64,000 nt of DNA from positions 86,047-150,046 of the forward strand of contig JANPDL010000024.1 of assembly GCA_031431475.1 (NCBI GenBank). Reading direction: 5' to 3'. This DNA is from JADCCX01 sp031431475 (GTDB lineage: Bacteria; Pseudomonadota; Alphaproteobacteria; Rhizobiales; Beijerinckiaceae). Position numbers and translations under genes: made by a program. The notes beneath the pieces are model-generated. The model saw only the letters and a list, made by a program, of their open reading frames with translations, searched no databases and was not told where the DNA came from. Of this stretch, positions 27,172-35,420 are shown one piece after another (within the stretch, counting starts at the first letter, position 1; every line of letters starts with the position of its first letter).

Positions 27172-27920
27172 TCGAGGTACGTCATATTGATGTGTACCAT
27201 GGCGCTGGCGCGACACGCTTTCACGCCGTGCGCAATGCGGATCTTACGGTGGCCCGCGGCGAAAGCTTCGGGCTTGTCGGCGGTTCCGGCTCAGGCAAAT
27301 CGTCTCTGCTTCGCGTTCTCGCTGGATTGTCGCGGACATGGACCGGCTCACTCACTATCGCTGGCGCATGCATGACGCCGGGGGTAAAACCTGCGCGTGC
27401 TTTCCACAAGCGGGTGCAGATGGTTTTCCAAGACCCATACGCTTCGCTGAATCCGCGCCATACGATCGACAGAGCGCTCGCCGACGGGCTGGAATTGCAC
27501 GGATTTTCAGATATCGACCGGCGTATAGCGATGGCGCTGGATGAGGTGGGCTTGGGTCCGAGCTTCCGCTTCCGTTATCCCCATGAACTCTCGGGTGGCC
27601 AGCGCCAACGCATCGCGATCGCACGAGCTGCGGCGCTCGAGCCCGAAATCCTGCTGCTTGACGAGCCGACAAGCGCGCTCGACGCCTCGATCCAGGCCGA
27701 GATCCTGAACCTTCTGATGCGCATAGGGCGGGAACGCACACTGACGTCACTCTTCGTCAGTCACGACCTGTCCGTTATCGGTCATGTCTGCAACAACGTC
27801 GGCGTGATGCAGCAGGGCGAGATCGTCGAGCGTCTGACGGCTGACGATCTCGTTGGGGGCCGCGTGAAGCATGACTACACGCGGCGTCTATTGGTAGCTT
27901 CTACCGGCAGATCAGTTTGA
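27168..27920 (+). CDS. peptide-type ABC importer ATPase (DppF-like)
   Basis: A 250-residue ATPase with Walker A GGSGSGKSSLLRVL, the Q-loop MVFQDPYASLNPRHTI, signature LSGGQRQRIAIARAA, Walker B ILLLDEPTSALD and SHDLSVIGHVC. It lacks the C-terminal Cys-rich extension of typical DppF, like its partner. Translation starts at a GTG (27168) overlapping the stop of the D ATPase. The 3' end overlaps the convergent TRAP binding-protein gene by nine bases, leaving no room for a conventional terminator between the two operons. Confidence 0.92.
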   Translation: MIEVRHIDVYHGAGATRFHAVRNADLTVARGESFGLVGGSGSGKSSLLRVLAGLSRTWTGSLTIAGACMTPGVKPARAFHKRVQMVFQDPYASLNPRHTIDRALADGLELHGFSDIDRRIAMALDEVGLGPSFRFRYPHELSGGQRQRIAIARAAALEPEILLLDEPTSALDASIQAEILNLLMRIGRERTLTSLFVSHDLSVIGHVCNNVGVMQQGEIVERLTADDLVGGRVKHDYTRRLLVASTGRSV

Positions 27921-28904
27921 CGCGCGCCGTGCCGCCTCGATTTCGTTGGCAAGAGCCTGGCCATTGGCTCCGGCGTCCTTGAGGATCGTTTCCCACGATG
28001 GACGGGATGCCTCGCGGAATGGGCCGATAGCCGGTTCTGTGACGGCAATCCCTTTCGCGCGCACGGCCTTCAGCCCCTCTTCGCCTAGATCGTTGTGGAA
28101 CTTCAGGCCGGCGGCAATGGCTTCCGGCGTGACGGCGCGGACGAGTGCCTGCACGTCGGCGGGCAGCGCGTTGAACTTCGCCTGCGAGAAGGCGAACATC
28201 GTTGTCGACTGATGGAATCGCGTCAGCGCGTAGTGCTTGGACACTTCGAGGAAGCGATCCGCCAACATGGCGTCGGGTGAGACCTCGAGGGCGTCAACCA
28301 CGCCATTCTGGAGCGCAAGAAATACTTCACCATAGGCCATCGGCGTCGGTTGCGCGCCGACGGCAGTGTAGGCCTGCACCCAGCCCGGCGTTTGCAGCAC
28401 ACGGATCTTGAGGCCCCTGAGGTCGGCAGGCGTATTAATCGCCTTGTCGCGTGTTGCGATGTGGCGTTCGAAGATACCACCGAAGGCGAGCCCGATCATG
28501 CCATGCGGCTCGACCAGCTTCAGCAAGCGTTCGCCCATCGCCCCGCGCAGGATGCGCTCCGCCTGATCGCGGTTATCGAAGAGGTGCGGGAGCGACAGGA
28601 CCCGGAACTCCGGAACCGTCGATTCCATGGAGCCAAGACCGAAGAAGCCCGCATCAATGACGCCGGTGCGCAGCGACTGGATGATGCGGCCTTCATTGCC
28701 GAGCGCGCCGCAGCATTGCACGTTCACCTTCACACGCCCGTTAGAGCGGGCTTCCACCAGTTCTTTGAATTTGAGGCCAGCTGCATGATAGAAGCTCTTT
28801 TCACTGAGCACATGGCCAATGGTGATCTCGGTTTGGGCACGGGCAGCGCCTGCCCATGTCACGACGCCGATCAGCAGCGCCATGATTGCCGTTAGGATAC
28901 GCAT
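27912..28904 (-). CDS. dctP: TRAP transporter solute-binding protein (DctP type)
   Basis: A 330-residue periplasmic protein of the DctP family. The ATG at 28904 follows AAGGGAGGAAAG and opens a signal peptide (MRILTAIMALLIGVVTWAGAARAQ, cleavage near residue 24). Family features are EITIGHVLSEKSFYHAAGLKFKELVEARSNGRVKVNVQ, the LRGLKIRVLQTPGWVQAYTAVGAQPTPMAYGEVFLALQNGVVDALE block with the Arg that usually contacts a substrate carboxylate, and FHQSTTMFAFSQAKFNALPADV. It captures a carboxylate-containing solute for the membrane subunits encoded upstream in the same operon. Confidence 0.92.
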   Translation of the reverse strand: MRILTAIMALLIGVVTWAGAARAQTEITIGHVLSEKSFYHAAGLKFKELVEARSNGRVKVNVQCCGALGNEGRIIQSLRTGVIDAGFFGLGSMESTVPEFRVLSLPHLFDNRDQAERILRGAMGERLLKLVEPHGMIGLAFGGIFERHIATRDKAINTPADLRGLKIRVLQTPGWVQAYTAVGAQPTPMAYGEVFLALQNGVVDALEVSPDAMLADRFLEVSKHYALTRFHQSTTMFAFSQAKFNALPADVQALVRAVTPEAIAAGLKFHNDLGEEGLKAVRAKGIAVTEPAIGPFREASRPSWETILKDAGANGQALANEIEAARRASN

Positions 28905-28924
28905 GTCTTTCCTCCCTTGTTGAA

Positions 28925-30196
28925 CTAGCGGATCAGCGCCAAGCTGAGCCATGGTACGTAGGTTATGATCAGCATGTTGATGACGAGGACCCCCAGAAAC
29001 ACAAGCAGCGGACGCATCAACTGCTCCATGCTCACGTTGGCGATACCGCAGGCGACGAAGAGGTTCACGCCGACCGGAGGCGTCACCATGCCGATTGCGA
29101 GATTGACGATCATGATCAGGCCGAAATGCACGGGGTCGATGCCCAATTGCGTCGCCACCGGTGCAAGCACGGGCGCAAGGATGATCAATGCTGCGAAGGT
29201 CTCCATGAACATCCCGACAACAAACAGGAAGAGGTTCACCAGAAGCAGGAACACCAGCGGATTCGACGATACGCCCCGGATGGCCGAGGCAATCTGCTGC
29301 GGAGCCTGCATCAGCGCCATGGCATAGGCGAAGACGAAGGCGAAGCCGACGATCACCATCACCACAGCGGAGGTGAAAGCGGATTCGGCGAAGATCTTTG
29401 GCAGGTCGCGGAATGGAATTTCGCGGTAGACGAAACAGCCAAGGATAAGAGCATAGGCGACGGCCGCGACCGCTGCCTCCGTGGGCGTGAAGACGCCGCC
29501 GTAGATGCCGCCCAGAATGATGAAGGGCATGACAAGGGACAAGCTGGCCCGTCGTGTCGCCGCGCTGATGCCCAATACGTAAGTCTTCAGTGTGAAGGTC
29601 TCGCGTTCGCCGTAGCCCTTGATGGAAGAGACGACCACGATGGCGAGGATAAGGCTGAAACCGATCAAAAGACCGGGCAAGATACCTGCGATGAAAAGAT
29701 CGGTGATCGAGAGGCCGGTTATCACGGCATAGATCACCATCGGCACCGACGGTGGAATAATGACGCCGAGCTCGCCGGAGGATGCGACCACTGCTGCGGC
29801 GAAGGGGCGGGGGTAGCCCTTCTTCTCCATCTCGGGGATCAGCGTGGAGCCGATGGCGGCGGCAGTCGCGGCCGAGGATCCCGAGATCGTGGCGAAAAGC
29901 ATGGATGTCAGCACTGTCGCAGCCGCCAGTCCGCCACGGAGAACACCCACCAGCGATACCGCGAACTCGACGAGTCTGCGCGCGACACCGCCGGTCATCA
30001 TCAGGCGCCCCGCAAGCACGTAGAGCGGTACGGCGAGGAGCACGAAGCTGTCGAGCGAATCGAAGATGACTTGCGGAATGGCGATCAGCGGCAACTTTTT
30101 CTCAAGAAAGTACGGCAACGCCGCAAGACCCAGCGCGAATGCGATGGGCACAGAGAGGGCGAAGAGGCCTAGCATGACAAGGACCAGAAACGTCAT
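28925..30196 (-). CDS. dctM: TRAP transporter large permease (DctM type)
   Basis: A 423-residue membrane protein with about twelve hydrophobic helices. It begins MTFLVLVMLGLFALSVPIAFALGLAAL and contains GSSAATAAAIGSTLIPEMEKKGYPRPFAAAVVASSGELGVIIPPSVPMVIYAV, the hallmark of DctM subunits, and NLAIGMVTPPVGVNLFVACGIANV near the end. It imports solute with sodium or protons together with the small subunit encoded immediately upstream (four-base gap). A 428-residue open frame on the opposite strand is a shadow of this gene. Confidence 0.93.
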   Translation of the reverse strand: MTFLVLVMLGLFALSVPIAFALGLAALPYFLEKKLPLIAIPQVIFDSLDSFVLLAVPLYVLAGRLMMTGGVARRLVEFAVSLVGVLRGGLAAATVLTSMLFATISGSSAATAAAIGSTLIPEMEKKGYPRPFAAAVVASSGELGVIIPPSVPMVIYAVITGLSITDLFIAGILPGLLIGFSLILAIVVVSSIKGYGERETFTLKTYVLGISAATRRASLSLVMPFIILGGIYGGVFTPTEAAVAAVAYALILGCFVYREIPFRDLPKIFAESAFTSAVVMVIVGFAFVFAYAMALMQAPQQIASAIRGVSSNPLVFLLLVNLFLFVVGMFMETFAALIILAPVLAPVATQLGIDPVHFGLIMIVNLAIGMVTPPVGVNLFVACGIANVSMEQLMRPLLVFLGVLVINMLIITYVPWLSLALIR

Positions 30197-30200
30197 CCCG

Positions 30201-30731
30201 TCACTCCGTCGCGCCGAGGGACGATGTTGCCCGCATGTCGCCGCCGGGCATAAGCGCTTCCGCGATGAAGGCGAGCGTGTTGACGATCATCAGCGCCGCG
30301 CCGACAGGCATCGCCCAATAGACCCAGCTCTTGCTGATCTGCATCACGGGGCTCATCTCCGAACGACCGATGAGCTGCACGAACTGCCAGCCGTAGACGA
30401 GCAGGATGCCGAAGAGCCAGAGGCACAGGCAGAGAGCCAGCAAGCGTGCAGCGGACCCCAGCCAAGGCGGCAGCCAGTTAATGACGAATGTGAGCGCGAT
30501 GAGCTGCATTCTTCGGCAGCCCACGCCTGCTCCCAGGAAGATCATCCAGACCAGGAGGTATCGCGCCAGCTCCTCGGTCCATGGCGCTGCGATATTGATG
30601 CCCGCGGCAGTCAGCACGAAGCGTACAATCACCTGCATCAGGACAACAATGGATATGATGGCGAGCAAGAAACCAAGTGCGTAATAGACCGCACGGTTCA
30701 CACGATCCAGTATGCCGAACACCATGCGCAT
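30201..30731 (-). CDS. dctQ: TRAP transporter small permease (DctQ type)
   Basis: A 176-residue membrane protein with four hydrophobic helices. It contains the DctQ signature IAAPWTEELARYLLVWMIFLGAGVGCRR in the second quarter. It is the first gene of the minus-strand dctQ-dctM-dctP operon. Tandem GTTCG-N5-CGAAC boxes at 30832-30866 lie about 100 bases upstream in the divergent intergenic region shared with the SDR operon. Confidence 0.91.
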   Translation of the reverse strand: MRMVFGILDRVNRAVYYALGFLLAIISIVVLMQVIVRFVLTAAGINIAAPWTEELARYLLVWMIFLGAGVGCRRMQLIALTFVINWLPPWLGSAARLLALCLCLWLFGILLVYGWQFVQLIGRSEMSPVMQISKSWVYWAMPVGAALMIVNTLAFIAEALMPGGDMRATSSLGATE

Positions 30732-30831
30732 TCTGCGTTACCCTAACTCGTCAGACAGATCAGATGGACAAGATATCCGCTTTCCGATGTCATCGCTTGC
30801 AGCCTACACGGATGCGCGGCTGGCACAAGAT

Positions 30832-30866
30832 GTTCGCAAGACGGTTTTTATGTTCGCAATACGAAC
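30832..30866. promoter_or_regulatory. tandem IclR-type operator between TRAP and SDR operons
   Basis: Two boxes 20 bases apart: GTTCGCAAGACGGTT (30832-30846) and GTTCGCAATACGAAC (30852-30866). The second is a perfect GTTCG-N5-CGAAC palindrome. They lie between the divergent dctQ (start 30731) and the SDR gene (start 30926), so one regulator could control both transcription units. Confidence 0.7.
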
Positions 30867-30925
30867 AAATCGAACTGGATTCCCGTTGATACTTCCGCCA
30901 TCGTATGGGGCGGAGGAGATGATGC

Positions 30926-31696
30926 ATGTCTGGCGAACTCGACGGCAAGGTCGTGCTGGTTACAGGGGGGTCAAAAGGGATTGGTGCGGCCGCCGTTGCG
31001 GCATTGGCCGCAGCAGGTGCATCGGTCGTCGTGCATTATGGCGGCGATCATGGGGGTGCTGAAGCTGCGGCTAAAAACCTGCCTTCCGACCGCAAGCTCC
31101 TTGTGGCCGCCGATCAGGGCGCTCCAGCTGATATGGACCAGCTTTGGCAGAAGGCCCTCGCCTGGAAGGGCCGGATCGATTGCGTTGTCCTGAACGCAGC
31201 GATCCTGCTGGACAAAGGTGGCGTGGAAGACCCAATCGAGATCTGGGAAGATTCCTGGGACCGCCAATGGCGTGTCAACGTGCAAGGGCCGACACGACTG
31301 ATGCGCCATGCAGTGACGCATTTTCTCGACAGCGGTGGCGGTGTGCTTGTTACGATCTCAAGCTGGGCCGCGCAGCGCGGCGTCACCAACCCGCGCATGA
31401 TCGCCTACGCCGCCAGCAAGGCGGCAGTCAAAGCAGCGGCGCAGACAATTGCGCGGGGCTACGCAAAGGACAACATCCTTAGCTACATCATCGCGCCTGG
31501 CGTGGTGCGCACCCGTATGTCGGAAGACTTTGCGGCCTTGCAGGGCGGCGAAGACAAGGTGACAGCCACACTCGCGATGGGTGAGTGGGTGCCGCCGTCC
31601 GATGTGGCCGAACTGGTGGCATTCCTCGCCACCGGAAAGGTGAAGCACCTTTCAGGAGCCACACTTGATGTGAACGGGGCAACCTATGTCCGCTGA
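30926..31696 (+). CDS. short-chain dehydrogenase/reductase
   Basis: A 256-residue classical SDR. It has the TGGSKGIG cofactor motif at residues 13-20, an NAA in place of the usual NNAG, the catalytic Ser in VTISSWAAQ and the YAASK motif (Y-x-x-x-K). The PGVV...M motif follows. It is first in a two-gene plus-strand operon; its 3' end overlaps the next SDR by 11 bases. It presumably oxidises a hydroxyl or reduces a carbonyl of the island substrate; cofactor preference cannot be assigned reliably. Confidence 0.9.
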   Translation: MSGELDGKVVLVTGGSKGIGAAAVAALAAAGASVVVHYGGDHGGAEAAAKNLPSDRKLLVAADQGAPADMDQLWQKALAWKGRIDCVVLNAAILLDKGGVEDPIEIWEDSWDRQWRVNVQGPTRLMRHAVTHFLDSGGGVLVTISSWAAQRGVTNPRMIAYAASKAAVKAAAQTIARGYAKDNILSYIIAPGVVRTRMSEDFAALQGGEDKVTATLAMGEWVPPSDVAELVAFLATGKVKHLSGATLDVNGATYVR

Positions 31697-32447
31697 AGGA
31701 CTGCTGGCCGGTCGCTGCGCGGTCGTGACCGGCGGAGCGTGTGGACTCGGCGCGGCCATCGCCCGACGCTTCAAGGCGGAAAGTGCGCGCGTGGCGGTGC
31801 TGGACTTGCCGCAAGCTCTGGAGGCCAGCGACGCGCAGCTGGGCGATCTCGCTCTTTCCTGCGATGTCTCGGACGAGGTGCAGATAGCCGCTGCGATCGG
31901 GGAAGCCGCGCGGCATTTCGGCAGGCTGGATATCGTCGTCGCTATTGCTGGCGTCGTCCCGCCATGGCGCACCGCCGGTGAGATCGACATGGGCGAGTGG
32001 GACCGCGTCTTTGCTGTGAACGTGCGCGGCGTGGCGCTGGCGATCAAGCATGCTGCGCCGCGCCTGTGTGCAGGCGGCTCCATCATCGCCATGGGATCGA
32101 TCATGTCTGCCAGCGGCGCTCCGGGACAGATGCTTTATACTGCGACGAAGCACGCGGTGCTCGGCATCGTCCGTGCCGCGTCGCATGACCTTGGACCAAA
32201 GGGTGTTCGTATCAATGCGCTGGGGCCGGGGTCGATCGCGACAGCCGCACTGATTGACAGGGTGGCCAGCCGGGCCGCCGCTGGCGGATTGCCGCCTCAA
32301 GACGCGCTGGCGGCCATGGCGAAAACGCCGCTGCAGCGCATGGCGACTGAGGAGGATGTTGCGCGAGCGGCGCTTTTCCTCGCCAGCGATCTCTCATCGG
32401 GCATCACGGGCAAGTTAGTGCCGGTGGATGCCGGCTTGTTGCCCTAA
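31686..32447 (+). CDS. short-chain dehydrogenase/reductase
   Basis: A 253-residue classical SDR with TGGACGLG at the cofactor site, an Asp at the end of beta-2 (VAVLDLP) suggesting NAD preference, AIAGVV replacing NNAG, active-site Ser in AMGSIMSASG, and YTATK. It ends ...GITGKLVPVDAGLLP, as usual for the FabG-like group. It overlaps the upstream SDR by 11 bases, and its stop overlaps the convergent OYE-type gene by four bases. Confidence 0.9.
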   Translation: MSAEGLLAGRCAVVTGGACGLGAAIARRFKAESARVAVLDLPQALEASDAQLGDLALSCDVSDEVQIAAAIGEAARHFGRLDIVVAIAGVVPPWRTAGEIDMGEWDRVFAVNVRGVALAIKHAAPRLCAGGSIIAMGSIMSASGAPGQMLYTATKHAVLGIVRAASHDLGPKGVRINALGPGSIATAALIDRVASRAAAGGLPPQDALAAMAKTPLQRMATEEDVARAALFLASDLSSGITGKLVPVDAGLLP

Positions 32448-33577
32448 CGCCCCTGCGCTGCGGCGCGGCGTTCCAGATAGAAGCCGTACTGCATCGGCAG
32501 AACCTCCTCCGGCTTCGGATGCCCCAGCGCGATAGCAGCACGGTACGGCCAGGCCGCATCCGCGATCAGTTCGCGGCCGAGCGCCACGAGGTCTGCCTGA
32601 CCGGCGGTGATGACGCGTTCGGCGGCTTGCGGATCGGTGATCATGCCGACGGCCATGGTCGGGATATCAGCGCCACGACGGATCGCTTCCGCCAGCGGAG
32701 CCTGGAACGCCTCCTCCACCTTCTGCGGCAACAGCGAGGCCGCGACCTGCATGCCGCCGGCGGAGCAGTCGATCAGGTCCACGCCCTCTGCCTTGAGCGC
32801 GCGCGCCAGCGCGACCGAATCCTCCACCGTGAGGCCACCTTCCTGATTGTCTACGACCGAGGCGCGGTATGCGACCACGACGCCCTCCGGCACGGTACGG
32901 CGCACCTCGCGAGCGGCTTCCAGCGCCAACCGCATGCGGCCCTCGAGCGAGTCGCCATAGGAATCCGTCCGCCGGTTGGTGATCTGCGACATGAAGGAAT
33001 GGATCAGATAGCCGTGGGCACCGTGCAACTCGATGATCTCGAAGCCTGCCTTCACCGCGCGCTTCGCCGCCTGCCCGAAGGCGTGCAGGATGTCGGCAAT
33101 CTCGCCGGCGGTTGCCGGGCGCGGGGTGCGGAAGGTCGAGCGAACCTTTACAGCACTCGGGCCGATGATTTCCCACATGGGTTCCGGGCCGTCCTCCGGC
33201 AAGGAGCCCGCGCCCTCCCACGGCCGCTGCGTCGCCGCTTTGCCGCCAGCGTGGCCGATCTGAACGCCGGGGACCACGCCATGCGCCTTGTGTAGCGCCG
33301 TGATCCGCGCCCAGGGTTCGATCTGCGCATCGTCCCAGAGGCCGGTGCAGCCGTGGGTGATGCGCCCGTCTCGCGTCACGGCGGTCGCTTCCGCGATGCA
33401 GGCGCCGACGCCGCCCAGCGCAAAACGCGCATGGTGTGCGTGGTGCCACTCCTGCGGATGGCCCTCCACCGCGAGATACTGGCACATCGGCGAGACAACG
33501 ATGCGGTTGCGCAAGGTCACGTCGCGCAGCGTGAAAGGGCGGAATAGCGCAGGTAGACTATTGTCGGTCATGGGCAT
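32444..33577 (-). CDS. NADH:flavin oxidoreductase, Old Yellow Enzyme family (YqjM-like)
   Basis: A 377-residue FMN-dependent TIM barrel. The N-terminus reads LFRPFTLRDVTLRNRIVVSPMCQY, with the Cys characteristic of thermophilic-like/YqjM OYEs. The active site HGAHGYLIHSFMSQITNRRTDSYGDSLEGR and the C-terminal FMN phosphate-binding region VGMITDPQAAERVITAGQADLVALGRELI are intact. These enzymes reduce activated C=C bonds, and some relatives dehydrogenate N-methylated compounds. The first ATG (33577) directly abuts the stop of the upstream aldolase gene; an alternative ATG lies two codons in at 33571. Confidence 0.91.
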   Translation of the reverse strand: MPMTDNSLPALFRPFTLRDVTLRNRIVVSPMCQYLAVEGHPQEWHHAHHARFALGGVGACIAEATAVTRDGRITHGCTGLWDDAQIEPWARITALHKAHGVVPGVQIGHAGGKAATQRPWEGAGSLPEDGPEPMWEIIGPSAVKVRSTFRTPRPATAGEIADILHAFGQAAKRAVKAGFEIIELHGAHGYLIHSFMSQITNRRTDSYGDSLEGRMRLALEAAREVRRTVPEGVVVAYRASVVDNQEGGLTVEDSVALARALKAEGVDLIDCSAGGMQVAASLLPQKVEEAFQAPLAEAIRRGADIPTMAVGMITDPQAAERVITAGQADLVALGRELIADAAWPYRAAIALGHPKPEEVLPMQYGFYLERRAAAQGR

Positions 33578-34540
33578 TCAGGCGGCCGTCTTCAGCTTCA
33601 GCGCGGGCTTTGCACCGTCCACCTTGTCCATGATTGCGTCGAGCTTGGCCATGATTTTCGTCAGCTTCGCCACGCGGTCCCGGCCTTCCTTGCCGAGCGA
33701 CCGGAAGGTGGTGATTGGTGGCCGCACGTCCCCTACAGGATACCCCGCCGCAGCCGAAAGCGCCTTTGAGTAGCACTGGTGACCGTAGAGCGGATGGCCC
33801 TGCTTGATGATGGCCCACATCTCGTCGATAAGGTGCTGGATCTTGATCGCAGTTGCCGTATCGCCCTTCTCCAGCAGCGGCCACATGCCGGTGGAGGCAC
33901 GCGGGCAGAAGTTGCCGTTGGGATCGACATAGCCAACCGCGCCGAGCTTGAAGCTTTCCACCACACGCTCGCCGGCGAAGACATTCATGACGCCTTGAGT
34001 CAGTTCGCAAATGTCGAAGACCCGCGCCACATCCATGCTCGCCTCCTTGATGTAGCGCACGTTGGCGAAGTCCTTCGTCATCCGGGCCACCAGCTTTGCC
34101 GACATGTCGACGTTGGTGGTGAAGGGGTTGTTATAGAGCATGATCGGGATGGAGACGGCCTCGGAGATGGCGCGGTAGTAGGCGTGGATCTCGTCTTCGG
34201 TGGGCGTATAGTAGTAGGGCGGCGCAATCATAAGGCCGTCCGCACCCGCCTTTTCCGCCTCGCGGGCGTAGCGGACGGCGGTCGGCGTGTGGGCGTGCGT
34301 GGCTCCCACCATCACCGTCATCCGGCCCTTGCAATGCTTGACGGTCGCCTCGACGTACTCCGCACGCTCGTCTTCACTGACCGTCAGGAACTCGCCGGTA
34401 GTGCCCAGAATGATGACGCCCGGCACACTGCTCTGATACTGCCAGTCGAGAAAGCGTTTCAGGGCCTTCCCATCAACCTTTTTGCCATCCTCCGTAAAAG
34501 GTGTGACTGTTACCGTGTGGCATCCGCGAAACTGTTTCAT
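33578..34540 (-). CDS. DHDPS/N-acetylneuraminate lyase-family aldolase
   Basis: A 320-residue class I aldolase. Family residues are GTTGEFLTVSEDER (the GTTGE carboxylate-binding loop), APPYYYTPTEDEIHAYYRAI, the catalytic Tyr in IMLYNNP and the Schiff-base Lys in VRYIKEAS. The family includes dihydrodipicolinate synthase, 2-keto-3-deoxysugar acid aldolases and dehydratases. Location in a catabolic operon with an OYE reductase and an isomerase/epimerase argues for a degradative aldolase rather than lysine biosynthesis. Starts 28 bases after the upstream epimerase gene. Confidence 0.9.
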   Translation of the reverse strand: MKQFRGCHTVTVTPFTEDGKKVDGKALKRFLDWQYQSSVPGVIILGTTGEFLTVSEDERAEYVEATVKHCKGRMTVMVGATHAHTPTAVRYAREAEKAGADGLMIAPPYYYTPTEDEIHAYYRAISEAVSIPIMLYNNPFTTNVDMSAKLVARMTKDFANVRYIKEASMDVARVFDICELTQGVMNVFAGERVVESFKLGAVGYVDPNGNFCPRASTGMWPLLEKGDTATAIKIQHLIDEMWAIIKQGHPLYGHQCYSKALSAAAGYPVGDVRPPITTFRSLGKEGRDRVAKLTKIMAKLDAIMDKVDGAKPALKLKTAA

Positions 34541-34568
34541 GATGGTCTCCTGTGGCTTGCTCTTTGCG

Positions 34569-35420
34569 TCACGACTTCGTCAGGGATTCCCAGCCGCTTG
34601 CAGCGAGGACTTTGTGCGAGGCTTTGATATCCTTGTCCGGCGTGTTGCCGGGGGTCATGGCGTCGGCAATGATCTCGAGTACGGTCATCCCATTGTAACC
34701 GATGGCCTTCAACGCCTTGGCTGCGTTTGCAGCGTTGACGATGCCGTCCTTCATGCCCAGTTTGTCGTGCTTGAATACGGCGAACGTCGAGTCGGAAATA
34801 TGGACGTTCTTGATCCGCTTGCCGAGCAGCTTGATGGCCGCGCCCACATCCTCCTTGATAAAGGCAGAGTTGCAGATGTCGAAGTTGATGCCGACGCTCG
34901 GGCCGATGTCGTTCGCGATGTCCAGCACGTCCTTAGCCGTTGGCAGGAAGGTAAAGGGTACGTTTTCGAGAATGATCTCGACGCCCGAGCCCTTGGAGAA
35001 CGCAACGAGTTCGATCATGGCCTCGACGAACCAGTCGCGCATCCACTTCACCGGCGGATCGATCAAGCTGTTCACGGGACCGGGAATGGCGCAGACATAG
35101 GGGCATCCCCAGTCAACGGAAAGCTGTACCGCTTCCTTGTAGCGGTCGAGCGTGTATTGCCGCATGATGCGGCAGACGGAGTTCGGATTGTTGTCGAGCA
35201 GAGGATAGCAGAACGAGGTGATGCTGCTGCCTGTGCCATTAAGCCAGCTGGCGATCTCCTTGCGGTCAGCGGGCGTCATGTCCGCCGGCCAGCAATGGGG
35301 CGGGAAGATCATCATCTCGAAGGTCTTGTAGCCCATCTTGCCGAGGTGCTTGAGCGCACCGATGCCGCTATGGGAATAAAGGTAGGGGAATGTGGAGACG
35401 GCGACTTTAAGATCAGGCAT
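34569..35420 (-). CDS. sugar phosphate isomerase/epimerase-family TIM-barrel protein
   Basis: A 283-residue AP-endonuclease-2/xylose-isomerase-like TIM barrel. Recognisable elements are the N-terminal MPDLKVAVSTFPYLYSHSGIGALKHLGKMGYKTFEMM, VEIILENVPF with the metal-binding Glu, VGINFDICNSAF with the Asp and KNVHISDSTF with the His-x-Ser-Asp ligand set, and a final Glu in VLEIIAD. This divalent-metal site is typical for epimerases/isomerases. I chose the ATG at 35420, preceded by GGAAGGAA, over an upstream in-frame start at 35489. First gene of the isomerase-aldolase-OYE operon; its start codon overlaps that of the divergent flavoprotein. Confidence 0.85.
   Translation of the reverse strand: MPDLKVAVSTFPYLYSHSGIGALKHLGKMGYKTFEMMIFPPHCWPADMTPADRKEIASWLNGTGSSITSFCYPLLDNNPNSVCRIMRQYTLDRYKEAVQLSVDWGCPYVCAIPGPVNSLIDPPVKWMRDWFVEAMIELVAFSKGSGVEIILENVPFTFLPTAKDVLDIANDIGPSVGINFDICNSAFIKEDVGAAIKLLGKRIKNVHISDSTFAVFKHDKLGMKDGIVNAANAAKALKAIGYNGMTVLEIIADAMTPGNTPDKDIKASHKVLAASGWESLTKS

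Noticed and set aside
28886..30172. 428-residue open frame on the plus strand opposite dctM
   Set aside because: It is antisense to a clear TRAP large permease, with His/Asp/Gly-rich low-quality protein sequence and no domain.
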